Source: Symsagittifera roscoffensis
Lineage: Eukaryota; Xenacoelomorpha; Acoela; Convolutidae
DNA: 64,000 nt
Reading direction: 5' to 3'
Assembly: GCF_963678635.1 (NCBI RefSeq)
Contig: NC_087069.1
Location: forward strand, 41,439,883-41,503,882
Position numbers and translations under genes: made by a program. Positions 34,750 through 46,390 of the stretch are shown piece by piece (the stretch's first letter is position 1; each line of letters opens with the position of its first letter). The notes beneath the pieces are model-generated. The model ran no database searches and was not told the origin of the DNA. It saw nothing but the letters and a program-made list of their open reading frames with translations.

Positions 34750-36230
34750 TCCAAGGCTCAGTTGAAAATGGATGACTTCAATCCAGCCCAAGTACCCACC
34801 AATAGGGATCTGTTGGATTGTTCTTTCAAAATGTTTCCTCCCAACCAGTCCAAAAAAACCACTACTGGGTAAAGTTTTTTGCAGGCCCCCACGCGTATAG
34901 TTTCACTGCTCAGCTTGGTTCGATGTGATAGAGCATTGGGACGCAAAAAAGCAATTTTTTCTAGATCCATTTTTCTTTTCGAAGCAAACTGCACGTGCAA
35001 TCTTGACAATTTATATGAAAACTTTTTTTTGAGAGTTTAAAAGGTTCGTAGTAATACACTACGCTTGCAAGCGCACCAGTGTAATAAGGGTGTATAATGC
35101 AAAATAATATATAGATAATATATCTCTATGCAACCCAACTTGAATCTGTTTAATAATCGCTTATGGTATTGTCACTCCTATAAATAAAAGCAGTAAATTC
35201 GCACTAGAGTTTCTATTATGCTGATCGGTCAAAAACTCGATAACTCAATCTACATAACCAACACGCCTTTTCTTGATTGCCATAATTCCTTCACATCCCC
35301 TTCAGGGAAAGATCGAACATTTATTGAAAAAAAAACATTGAACTTTCTCGAAACCTGAGATCTAAAATGCAATAGTGATGTTATGAGCAAATCAAAAAAT
35401 TAATTTAGCAAAACAACTTTCAACACCAGTCTTATGAAGTTGATGTTTAGTCAGTTTTCACGTTCGACTTCACTGATTGTACAGAGCAGCGAAACAAGTG
35501 GCAGGGCTCTTCGTACCCTCTTTTGTTGTCATGACAACCAGGTACCTGTCCTGCGAATCGGCCGAGTGGTCTTGGAAGAAGAGTGAACAAACGTATCCCT
35601 CCTAGCTCCAATCTTGAATCCATTCCACTCGCTCAAAGTCGTTTGTGAACCATTTGTAAACCTGTTTGTTTCCAATCGAGCAAAGTATTTCTACGTTATT
35701 TTTTTGAAACAAAAAAAACTTTTACAGTCTAGTCGCGTCACCACCGAAGCGTAGTTTTGAACCAAATGCAGTCAATTTACGGCATCATCACACGCTGAAA
35801 ACAGAGCGCGGCTCTTTTCCAGTTCCCCCTCATCAAATTCAGTACTGAAAAGTCTATATTACGCTGTCATAATGCAATGAAATTTGGCGTGGTGAACAAA
35901 TCGACAATGCTGAACAGATTTGTTCTTCATACTTTACAGCGTAACATCACTCATTTAGCCGTAATAACACATAACACAAACATAAAACTCGTTATTTCGA
36001 AAGGGGGGACTGGAAAAGGCCTAGATCGCATTCCAAAAACGCAATTCTCCTAGATATTAAGTTCATTTTCTCAAAAAATACGTCTGGGGTTAAAAATGCT
36101 TAAAATTTACTCTAAAAAAGTGCTTCCAAAAAATTTGCAAGAACCCTTCTTGCTATCAACAAAAATGTCAACAATTTAATAGCAGTCTGAAAGAACATCA
36201 AAAAAATCTCCCGTAATTCTTAATAATTGA
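34750..36230. other. No gene supported
   Basis: Contains a short palindrome CGCTTGCAAGCG near 35,065 and a tRNA A-box-like GGCCGAGTGGTC near 35,560 without a matching B box. A 62-codon open frame at 34,684-34,872 (…FNPAQVPTNRDLLDCSF…) is not recognised. Confidence 0.5.
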
Positions 36231-36233
36231 CTG

Positions 36234-37552
36234 TTATTGGCTCATCAAACTTAGATTTACAGGCTGTGCACGAGGTAATTGCCATGTTTCTCCACGTTCA
36301 TCGGGATCGTCAATTTTCAAGACAACTTGGCTGTCGCCGAAGCCTACAATTGAATACGCGTAGAATCTTTTGGTTGTTTCATCGGCTTTCAAAGAGTAAA
36401 TAAATTTTCTGCAATGAACGTCTGATTTATATATTTGAAGAAAGTCAGCATAGCCGGCGCTTTCCCAGTAAAGTTTTTCGGAAGAATTGTACTTCTGGTC
36501 TGAAGCAAAAACAGCAGCTAGATATCCGTCGCGAATGCTCTGGGAAATGAGAATATTTCCGTAATCGTAAGTGTGGTATTTGATGAATTCGGTGTAGTGA
36601 CCTTTCCAAATATTCGGACGGCCGGGTAGTCTGGTTGGGAGCCTCGGCTGAAAAGGGGTTCCGTTACGGGTCTTCCTTTAGTCAATTTCTTCTCATTTCC
36701 AGTCATGTAAAGGGTCAGTTCGCCCCCGTTATCTGGAACAAAATGGACTGAGACTTTTTAAACTAGTTGAACTGGCGCTGATCTGAAATATAACCGGGGT
36801 TGAAGAATCAAATGTCACGTTAAAAGCCGTTTGAAGTTGAGTAATCTTAGACACGTTGATCTAAAAAAAATAGAGGGGATGTTTTGTTACAAAAAACGAG
36901 CCAACTGTTAACCAAGCCGATGCCAAAAAAAAGAATCCGTGAGCTTGTATCTATGAGATAGGCATCTAACCTCTATTATCAAACGCCGACTGATCTGGCT
37001 TGCATGCCGACAGACACTCGAAACCATCGATGCCTATCTGGATACAAAAATCAGCCCAAGTTCCGCTGTAACATGCGTCATTGCAAATTGTCGGATAAGT
37101 CATGCCCTCGGGAACCATCTCCAAAATTTCATCAATTCCGATAGTTCCGTCGGTAAAACACCAGTTACCTGTAGGCATTTCCCCGTGCCCCGCATAATAG
37201 AGCATCGGCTTAAAATCATTTTCCCGACAAAACTGGAAAAAACTCGTGATGATGTGATTGGCGACCACCGCTTTGGTAATTTCGAGGTTTTGAAGTTTGT
37301 TCTTCAATGTGTGACCAATCGATCTTTCCATGTTGAACAAATCCAAACTAATACCCTGTAAATATTTCCCACTTTTTTCTCCCTTTGCTTCTCCTTTTCG
37401 ACTCATAGAGATGTGAACTTTTCGGGCGGGTGGCTTGACCCGGCGATCAACAGCCATCGTCGCTGTTTGGTTGTAGGACTCCAGTCATTAATATTGCTGA
37501 TTTTTCCAACATTTTGTTTGATCGCAGACCCAGCGAAAACTTTAGAAGACAT
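36234..37552 (-). CDS. Caspase-like (clan CD, C14-type) peptidase gene with apparent frameshifts
   Basis: The ATG at 37,552 gives MSSKVFAGSAIKQNVGKISN and then RRWLLIAGSSHPPEKFTSL, a strand-turn typical of caspase-fold domains. The catalytic His is in YYAGHGEMPTG and the Cys in NDACYSGTW (about 37,080), both intact. Exon 1 runs to 36,971 (donor GTTAG), the intron is 238 bp, and exon 2 starts after TTCCAG at 36,732 (DNGGELTLYMTG). It continues to WKGHYTEFIKYHTYDYGNI, then LYWESAGYADFLQIY, and ends at the TAA at 36,236-36,234. Two single-step frame changes are needed, near 37,400 and near 36,660-36,680, so this is either a young pseudogene or carries base-call errors. The product would be about 360 residues with no CARD or death domain. 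The C-terminal ~160 residues form an unrecognised domain. Confidence 0.72.
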
Positions 37553-37559
37553 TTTGAAT

Positions 37560-39699
37560 TAACAATGATTAATAAGTAAATAGTTAGATGGTTTTTACAG
37601 CATTTGGGTGATGGTTCAGTGAACAAAACGAATAATACAAGAAGCACTTTCTATTTACTGAGCTTAAAAGAGACTATAATCAATACTTATTGCAAAACAC
37701 ACATTGTGTTCAAATTTCCCGTGCTTACGTCATATAATAGGAAGAAACTCATATTGTAATTAGAAAACGGAGCCGCCAATAATTTGAACTTTCTTTCGTC
37801 AAAATTTTTTATGCACCAATAAATTCAGGGCGGAAGCCTTAAAACTGTATGAAGTTAGAAAAATGTTTATCTTAATAGAAGTCAAGCTATACAATTTTAC
37901 CGGAAGACAGTTTTGAGCTGACTAAAGTTTAAAATGGAAATAAGCAAAAAACATTAAGAAAACATCAAAAATGAACATCAAACCAGCATATAATGAGCAA
38001 TGCTAGGCCAAACTAGGCCAATATTTAAAAAAAACGGAAAAATGTTTGACAAAAGGAGCAAATATGGTAAAAGGAAACATGACTTAACTCTCTATTCATC
38101 ACACAGAGGCGAAGCGGTAAAAAAACACTTAAATTTACGCAGCGGTAGAAAAAATATTTAAAGTCGAAAAAAGTTTTAAAATTACGAAAAAATAAAAAAA
38201 ATAGGTCTGTCAAAATTTTACTTTTCTCGATATATCTCGTTAAATTCAGTTGAGACAAAAACCTCAGAAATTTGAACACTAAATTAGCAACGGAAGAACT
38301 TTAAAAGAACTTACAAAGACTTTAAAATAGACGACGATAAACTTTGCGCAGACACAAGTTGATGAAAAAAAAAGTGATTATACAAAAAATCTTTTAAGCC
38401 TCAAGTCCCACCTGAAACTTTAATGAACTTACACTTTCAATGAATGTTGCTTAAGTTACAAACAAACTCTGTGATGTGGCAACTTAGCTGACAAAGCTTT
38501 AGCGGACAAATAAAAGTCCAATACATTTTAACCGATTTTTTTTTCAATTGCATAAAAACTCAACAAAAAAAACAAAGTCCGGCCAAGTCACTTAGGGTGC
38601 AAAGGAGACGGCGCTACACTTAAGCCGGTTGAGAGGGAGCCTGAAAAATGTAAGATTTAAGATTAAAGACACAGAGGTGAAGCGATGACACAAAGTAGCA
38701 TTGCAAGCTAGCAGACAGGAAAGGAAATGAGAGCGACCAAGTCCAAAGAAAATGAAAGTCTAAAAAACTTGAAAATGTTGTCTGAAGTGATGTTTTATTT
38801 GCGGAAAAAACGTCCAGAAACCAATTCGATACCTTTTATTGAAAAGACAAAAACATTTATAGAGCGGTTAAGAAAATTTTGTCTTGAAAAACTTTGAACT
38901 ATAAATTCTATTCCGAGATTTTTAACGTTTTGTGCAATCTGGAGGGAAGCCAGCAAAAGATTGTTCTCCCAAACGCCACAAACTTAGGCTAGTAAGCCGA
39001 TAAAAAACGAGTCATAATCAATTAGGCCGTATCATTTATAATCAAACTTTAATATATATCAAACTTTAAAAAAAGAAAATATACGAAGTCAAACTTAGTA
39101 GAATTACAAATTGCAGGAGTAAATGAAAAAATAGAATTTTAAAACAATGAACACTGCAGGCAGCGAAAATTGCTAAGATTTGATAACTAAGCCGAAAAAT
39201 CTTAAGCCGACATTTTTTCCAAAATGGAATATTTCCCGTTTGAAAAAAAACAGGTACTGCTCAGATTCGCACCCAGGACCTTTGCTGCCCCAAGCGTATT
39301 CGTTACCTCCAGAATAAATAGATACGCTTAGAAATATGAATTCATTTTGAAACATGATACCAAATGATTCTGCTAAACCTGCTGTCAACCCGAAAAAAGT
39401 CTATATTCCGATCTAACACAGCTTGCTAATCGCAAGCGTAAACAATAATAATTACTCCGGCATTTTTTAAAAAAAAACACCAACATAAGCAAACATGTCT
39501 TGGAAAAAGAGTTCTAGTTTCACACTACTTGCCATAACACAAGTGGTACAACACAAAAGTAGCATGGCAAACTAACTGACAGAAAATGAGACAAAACGCA
39601 GAAAAAAAATGATCTACCAAAATTTTTACATAGAGGCGAAGCTGCACTTAACAAAAATTAGCAAGAAAACGGCAAAAAGCAGCCCTAAAAATCTAAGAA
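37560..39699. other. Non-coding stretch with dispersed short motifs
   Basis: No gene is supported. The motif AGAGG(C/T)GAAGC recurs near 38,105, 38,672 and 39,632, and again near 41,909. A minus-strand tRNA-like piece with a B-box-like GGGTGCGAATC lies near 39,265-39,340. Otherwise A-rich. Confidence 0.5.
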
Positions 39700-39860
39700 A
39701 AGCAATAATAAAAAGTAAATTAAGATTCAGATTAGTCAGAATTCGGCGACGTCCCGGACTCGAACCTATCAGCCACGGACGATTAGTCCATCACAAACAC
39801 TAGCCATAAATAAAGCTGAGAACAGATGCTACGAAATTTCTAATGCTACAGATCGTGGTT
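39700..39860 (-). mobile_element. tRNA-derived SINE, copy 2
   Basis: Matches 31,190-31,390. It has a perfect Pol III B box, GGTTCGAGTCC, on the minus strand (39,766-39,756). The A-box side is shortened by an internal deletion (GTGGCTGATAGG). Flanking blocks CATCACAAACACTAGCCA and AATGCTACAGATCGT are conserved. Confidence 0.6.
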
Positions 39861-42589
39861 ATAGCAAAAAAGCATACCAGTGTTTTCAAATAACACTTTG
39901 TTTGCGAGTTAAGTTAGAAAAAAAAGAAGGTTTGTACTAAAACACTAGCTGCTCGCTAGCGTAATAATTTTTGCTGATTTTTTTAAATTCCTTCTTAAAA
40001 ACACGCAAATTAAGACAATTAATTCTAATTGACCGTCGAAACAAAACGTAAAATGCAGTAACAAAGCTGACATAACCTGCGCCGATATGTTGAGCCAAAA
40101 AAAATTATCAAAAAAAGTTTAAAAACCCCAAAAAAATATTCAAAAATAATGTCTCTTCTCAAAACATCTAGACAGCAAACTTTTTTGATAATCAAACGAC
40201 TAAAAATGGTGCCGCTAAAAAGTTTCTCTGTGAGTTGGCAAAACTAAAGAATTGGAAATGACCGCCAATTTGAGTCATCCTTTGAACAAAGTTATTTAGG
40301 TAAAAAGTAGGTTGTAACACCCTGGCTGCTCGCAAGGATAAAAACAAATTTCAACTAGTCAAATGAGACAACCAGAGTTAACGGTCTCAGGAATAACATC
40401 AATGATCAGTTAAACGTTTTCGACATTCTTCACCAGTACACTGAAAAATGACAAAATTGTACAAATTAAAACCGCAGTAAAAACTAAAAGCACTGGTAAA
40501 CTAAAATTTATGTATGATTCAAGATAAAACAATCATGTTTAATTGATTTACACTTTTATTATCGCCAGTTTTGGGCATAGTTTCACCAGGGCAAATTAAA
40601 AAAAAACATTTGAAGGTTATGATTTTACTCGAAGTAAAATCAATTTTTGAAACTGATCTGAAAACTCTTTTTTGCTTTTGCTCCAATTCATTTTGGAAAT
40701 AAAAATTGCAATGAAAGATTGAATAAAACACTAACAAATTATCAAACGGCAAGTGAGCTAACTTGCAGACTTATAAAACAAGCCTTAAAAATTCAATTTA
40801 TTTACTCGTTAAACAAGCAATTAAAAATTAAACGGAGTTCTGCGCAATTTTCATTATTCAAAATAGCAACGCAAAATAATCAATTTATACAAAATTATAG
40901 GCAGATTCGGTTTTCTCGAGAAATCATTTAAAGCGGCAAAGGGAACTTCTTCAAAATGTTTTTCATTTGAAAACTGCATTTCAAAATTTGTATACGAAGT
41001 TATAGTATGAAATTATCCTTTAAAAAACGTTTCCTAGAAAAATCTACGTATAGACAATGAGAAAGTGTAATGAGAAAGTGAGAAAAGTGAATTGGAGCAA
41101 AAACGGATTTCAGATCAGTCTCAAAAATCGACTTCATTCTCCAAGAATTCTACATGCAAAGCACAAAACTTTCTAAGCGTTCATAAATGAAAAAACTTGC
41201 GTGACCTTTACAGTTCTAAAGTTGCCATCATTTTAACAATGGAAATGCGCTGATGTTAAAAAAATCACAAGTCAAACCACGAAAAATTAAAATTGAGCGT
41301 GAACTAAAGAAGAATATTTAAAAAGTCTTAAGAAAACCTAGACCTATATAAAAGTACGCATTACTTTCATTACTCTTAATAAATGCCAAAGTTTGATTAC
41401 CTTACAGTTTGAAGATTTATATAAAATTATCACCTTTTTGATTAAAACATCCTAATTTTGGAAACCTGGATCATGGAAATGCGCTAATAAATGGAAATGC
41501 GCTGATCTTAAAAAAACATTCAACCATGTAAATGCGCTGAACTTAAAAACAAATCACAAGTCAAACCGCGAGAAATCAAAAATGAGCGTGAACTGAAAAA
41601 AATTAAAAATTTCAGTGAATTTTTAATTCACTGAACTAAAAAAATTACCAGGATCTTTATAAAATTACTCTTTATGTTAATTACTCTGAAAAATTCTAAG
41701 AATTGATCACCTTTTAGTTTAAATAAATATGAAAATTATCATCTTTCTGATTTAAAAAACGCCCTGATCTTGAAAACCTGGATCATTCATCATTTTTTTT
41801 ACCTTGAGTATTTTAAAAACTAAAATATTTTTTCAAAAACAAAAACGTGCGCGTTTTTCCTGGCCATTTATCTTCCATTAAGCAAATGAATCTTAAGTGA
41901 GTTTCAAAAACAGAGGCGAAGCGAAGCTTGGCACCACTTGCGATACATCACACTGACCCGACACGCATCGCTGAGAAATTTCCATGAATAATTATAAGTT
42001 GACAGCAGACATCGTTTGATCATTTAGTCGATAGACGACATCGTTCGACCCAAACGGTCGATACATAATTCGACCACCTGTATCAGGGTTTCTGTTAATT
42101 CTGCCCGATACTCTTGTAAAAAAATGTTTCATCGCAGCTCAACCTAGCTTTATCTCAAACTTACAAAAGCAGCTAAAAACTAAGATAATTAACGGCGTTA
42201 ATTCACATGTTTCTCGTTTAAACTAATTTACAATTAAATAATTAAGATTTGTAAATCATTATTCACTCTAAAAAATATGTTAAATTAAGAAAAATAGGCT
42301 CAAACGTAAAGAATTGTGATGGAAAATATTAGAGAATCAGTTCATTAAGTTAAATGGAGGTCGCCTCTTGAACTCTTAGCCGATATTCTACCAGCCGAAG
42401 ATTTCTCTCGCACAAAATCGTGGTCGAATAATTTAAAGTCAAGTGTGACCGAATTCTTCGAAGATGACTCGTTAGGCGTATTGCTGCTATTGTTGCTACT
42501 TCCAATCGTGTTCGAGTTAGACTGCAACAGCTTTGGGTGTTGTGATTGGCTATTAAAAGTAGGAGGCTGTTTCGGACGTCACTTGACGA
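39861..42589. other. Non-coding stretch with micro-repeats
   Basis: No gene is supported. Near 41,240-41,590 the phrase GGAAATGCGCTGA-CTTAAAAA occurs several times, with an accompanying block ACAAGTCAAACC-CGA-AAAT twice. A cluster of GTCGA and CGAC words lies near 42,025-42,085. The minus-strand frame at 42,604-42,350 is not recognised. Confidence 0.5.
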
Positions 42590-42874
42590 ATTTGTAAATT
42601 CCATTTGTTTTTATTAAGAACATCTCATGGCCAAATTCTGCAGAGACTAGAAAAATATGTAGATAGATATCAAGAAACTGACTGTCTTTACACGTTGTTC
42701 AAACACAGATTCTATTCAAGTATTGTTACGTCAAGCGGAGAAATATTCAATCACAAATGTTCACAAACTGCGGCTAAAAGACAGATTATCCCAACTAATT
42801 ACCAGTTAGTAGCTTATACAAGGTTAAAAAAAATTAGAGAAACAAAAGAACTATCTTCAATTTTATACAATTAA
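42590..42874 (+). pseudogene. Fragment of the RTSH-type module gene
   Basis: Encodes FLLRTSHGQILQRLEKYVDR and YSSIVTSSGEIFNH, closely matching the frames at 46,389 and 53,110. The similarity begins at AATTGTAA-TTCCATTTG, the same boundary seen at 46,393, and stops after about 180 bp. The remaining codons are unrelated. Function unknown. Confidence 0.6.
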
Positions 42875-43039
42875 ATTTGTTATGATAATTAGTAAAAACT
42901 CATTCACCAATACCATTTTTTCGGATCAGCTTATAAAGTTAGCATTAAGGAGAGAAATTAGTCACAAATTGGCTTAAAGAGGACAGCCCGTTTATGGCGT
43001 CCACTCATTCAAGCAATTTTCCGACTAATTAATTGCTTC

Positions 43040-43590
43040 AGCACGTAAACTATTATTGTTCCGACTTTCGATACGAAAATAACGGAATATTTGTGCTCGG
43101 GGTGGGTTTTTTTTTCTTCAGACAAATTTCGACTTTTTAACTAGCCATTTTTGACGAAAGTTTTTTATATCATTCAAAAGGTATTGTTGTCCTGAGCTTA
43201 AATTTGAAAAGATATTTCACCTGTGATCATTTTTTGTATTGTTATGAGGGTTTAAAGATTGCCATTTTCGCCTTTTTTGATCAATTTGGGACAATTAACG
43301 CGCAATATAATTCGCGCTATTAACGCGTAAGCGGAGATTTCATCCGTCTTTTAAATCGTTCCAAATTGGTTCAGCGAAGCTTATTTGCCATAATTGATTT
43401 GTTACAAGGAACGAAATTTATCTTTTTGTACTTTATATGGCGTGTGGGGGGATGATTTTCATAAAAATGTTTAAATTTTATAAAAAAAAATTTCATTTTA
43501 TTTTATTCATTTAATTTTTTATGTATTACTGCTGCTCAATAAATTTTAAAAGGCAGTCGGAACATTCAGGGCTTCAAACTGATGCGAGCA
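43040..43590 (+). repeat. About 540-bp interspersed repeat, copy 2
   Basis: Direct partner of 30,310-30,850 with the same start (ATTGTTCCGACTTT) and end (GCAGTCTTGTT). It lies immediately downstream of the NMDA-receptor exon at 43,652, in the place where the next exon of that gene would be expected. Confidence 0.8.
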
Positions 43591-43651
43591 GTCTTGTTAA
43601 CTTAATTATTACTTTTCGGAGAATAATAGGACGGAATAAAAATAAACTTAC

Positions 43652-43770
43652 AGATGCTCTGGCGCCGAACTTTCCATCCGCCACGAGATGCAACTCGTAT
43701 GATATCTTGAGCTGTGCAGCCAACTTGACCAGCAGGTCTATGCAGTAGCCATAGCAGCACCATTGCTCAG
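43652..43770 (-). pseudogene. NMDA receptor GluN1-like exon (ligand-binding S1 core)
   Basis: Encodes [20 protein letters not shown] followed by [19 protein letters not shown], closely resembling the GluN1 ligand-binding region (CCYGFCIDLL...LVADGKFG). It is bounded by an acceptor TAG|CT and a donor T|GTAAGT and has no stop. The phase (1 in, 0 out) joins the exon at 44,496-44,637. The following exon, which would carry the rest of the S1 lobe, is not found; a repeat occupies that space. The fragment is therefore probably a partial gene. Confidence 0.8.
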
Positions 43771-44495
43771 CTAGACTAAAAAAAAACAGTAATTGTAATT
43801 TGCTCAAGTTGTATGAAAAACTAGCAATTAACACAAAATTTTTTGAAAAACAGTACTGACTTCTGGATTATATCTAGGAATCTCTCTCGAGGGAGAGAGG
43901 GGGTTAATAAAAAGACAACAACTTACCAAAATTGATGTTTTGATTACAATGAAAACCTTTCGACTAAATTTTCTAGGCCGCTGGAAATTTTCTGGAAAAA
44001 CAAACAGGGCAAAACAGACATCTCTAAGAACTTTATAGAATGATTTAACCAGAACTCTCATGTTTTCTTTCCGGCGCGCGCTTTCCCCTAAAATTGGTGT
44101 ATGTAGGCGCCAAAGGCTCCTTTAGAAAGTTTAATTGGTCGTCTATCAAAAATTGATGTCTATAAATAGTGACAAAGGTTGGAGCCTTTGGTTGGTCAGG
44201 GGGTCGAATCCCTGAGACCGAGGGAAGGAAGGGGGGGGGGGGGGTCAATGCCACATCCTTCAACCTCAAATCCGCAACTAACTGACATAATAATCAGTCT
44301 CAGTAGCAAAACCTACGGGTGGCTCGCTGTTCAGAAGTTTTAGTCATAAAACCTAATAAATTATATTTGGATTAGAAATTCCAGATTAATTAATTTCACA
44401 GCAACAAGTTCAGACTTTTAGTGGTAGTATTCTCTACCTATTCAGCCGAGTGGATCACTTACTATTCTATCCATTCTTTGATTTCTAGGCCCTAC

Positions 44496-44637
44496 TAGTA
44501 ACTTTGATTTCGGTCCCCAAAAGGGGGTAGTATGCATCTGAAGGTATGTCTGGCTGACTGCAGAGAATGTTGTGACAGGTGCCATCTGGGAAGGCTCTCA
44601 TCTTGTTCACAAACGGCTCTGTTATTGCAGTCACTAT
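44496..44637 (-). pseudogene. NMDA receptor GluN1-like exon upstream of the S1 core
   Basis: After the acceptor TTGTTCAG it encodes IVTAITEPFVNKMRAFPDGT, then CHNILCSQP, matching the start of the GluN1 ligand-binding domain (IVT..EPFV......DGTC). The donor A|GTAGGG gives phase 1, which fits the next exon at 43,770 and yields a continuous protein through KVT-T-EQWCCYG. The intron of 725 bp holds a G-homopolymer and a tRNA-B-box-like GGGTCGAATCCC near 44,195. Transmembrane and glutamate-site S2 exons are absent from the window. Confidence 0.75.
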
Positions 44638-44725
44638 CTGAACAAGACAACACTTAAAATTAAAAACAATTTTATTTTCAAGCCAGAAACTCATAACCAA
44701 ACAATGAGTTTAAATGTTAATTTAC

Positions 44726-44803
44726 CTTTGTGACCATTAATTCCAGAACATAAGGCAACATCCAACATACAAGCTTCTGGATCTCTCCTGCTAGTTCAAA
44801 CAT
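44726..44803 (-). other. Possible further exon of the same gene
   Basis: TTAACAG|ATG and CAAAG|GTAAAT frame a 78-bp open segment of 26 codons (MFELAGEIQKLVCWMLPYVL), phase 0 at both ends, which would splice into the exon at 44,637. The peptide does not resemble the GluN1 segment expected there, so it may be a fortuitous exon-like piece. Confidence 0.25.
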
Positions 44804-44849
44804 CTGTTAATTTTTTTTGTTAGTCAACTGCATTAAACTTCAAGAACCA

Positions 44850-45790
44850 ATTTTGGGATAGCTTGCTTTTTTCGAGCCAGAATCAAACTTGCTCTCAGTT
44901 GAGAACTTGTGGTCTCAAATCATACTTTCTCTTGGCTTTTATGCTCGATGTCTAACAGGAAAGATCCGAGCTAGTCAGAACTTTACACAGAAAGGCTCTT
45001 TTCGAGACGATCTTCTAAATTTACCACATTGAAACTCAGTGTTGAAGTCAAAGAGACTTCACAGATCTTGCTGGTTCGGAACATAATGTAATAAATTCTA
45101 TTAATTTTATTTAAATTAAACAGTCGGAGGCGTAACCCGAAGATTAGTTATCGAAGCTTAACTTCGCTATGACTTACTTGCTAGAGTTCACCTAACAAAT
45201 TTCGTCGCATGTTCGAATTTCGAAACGGCATCCATGCGATTGCTAGCAAGCTTCACTTCAACTTGCACCACAATGCCGTTTCTTGAAAATTACCGAGTTA
45301 AATGTCACATGAGCGAACGCACTGAAAATCAGTAGTTGAAGTCTAAGTCCACAAAGAAAACACCAGTTCGCAAAAGTTTTTACACGTCAAACATCAAAAA
45401 CTGTTATTTATGTTAAACTCACCAAACTGCATCAAACTCTAGTACTGATCAGCTAACCGGACAATAGCCATATACTCTCTTTGATCGAATATGCTTTTAC
45501 CGACCATTTCAGCTTTGATGTTGTTTGAAAAATCGCCACACGTTTGTTTCGGCAGAGGGACTTAATACGTATTTTTAACTGTCTACTAATGAAACAGAAC
45601 GGCCCCAAGTATTTTTGCTCGACTGGTTCGGAAACTAACGGAACGTTTTTAAAGTCAATTGAGCATACTACTGTTGATTCAAAATGACACTGGATATATA
45701 TGCAATCAGAAGAACTATGATCACTGACGGCTTAAAAGCGGACTTAGGGGAGGGTAAGCAGTTTAGGTGTCATACCGGAGGGTATGAGGT
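44850..45790. other. No gene supported
   Basis: No open frame, tRNA-like or repeat similarity of note was recognised between the NMDA-receptor exons and the duplicated PolB module. Confidence 0.5.
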
Positions 45791-45794
45791 TCTA

Positions 45795-46390
45795 ACACTT
45801 GAATCCGAATGTTGTCCCAAATCGTTGATTTTTAAAAGTTGAAAGCAGGGTTCAAAATAAATTTTTCCCTTGTAGGGTTTTTGGAAACAAACAAATCTCC
45901 TAATTTTTGTTTGATTTTTTGAGAATTCAATAGAATTGGGACTAGTGACTTTTCTTGAGTACATTTTCGAAGCGCAAAGTACGTTTTCGAGAATTCAATA
46001 TAATTGGGACTAGTATCTTTTCTTGAGTACATTTTTGAAGAGCAAACTGATGAAGAGAAATGAGAAAAATGAATTTGAGATTAAATGAATATGGAAGTAA
46101 ATAGTATGAATCATCATGGTTTCCATAAATGGAAGTAGTACCAAATATGGAATGTTTTGTATGAAATTTCCACATGTCGAAATCTTGTAGGCGTTATTTT
46201 TACTATATAAATCCTAATGCTGATTATAAATCCTTGTTCTAGATGGCTGCTGCTAAGTGTCAAGCTCTTCACAGCTTCCAATCAGATTATTGTAAAAAAT
46301 CGCTATTCATTTCCGTTTCCAGTGATTTTTACGAAAACTACAAGTAGCTCATGATTATTGCGTCTCCATCCACAACTCTTTATTTTCTTT
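45795..46390. repeat. Module copy 1, leading block
   Basis: Matches 18,460-19,060 and 52,640-53,100. The minus strand has decayed frames with CTQEKILVPIILNSRK-type sense. The same line, TTCTTGAGTACATTTT-GAAG, recurs two to three times within each copy, so the block contains an internal 60-90 bp direct repeat. Confidence 0.7.

Noticed and set aside
42350..42604. Next exon of the NMDA-receptor gene on the minus strand
   Set aside because: The open frame has no similarity to the ligand-binding or channel segments expected after KFG.
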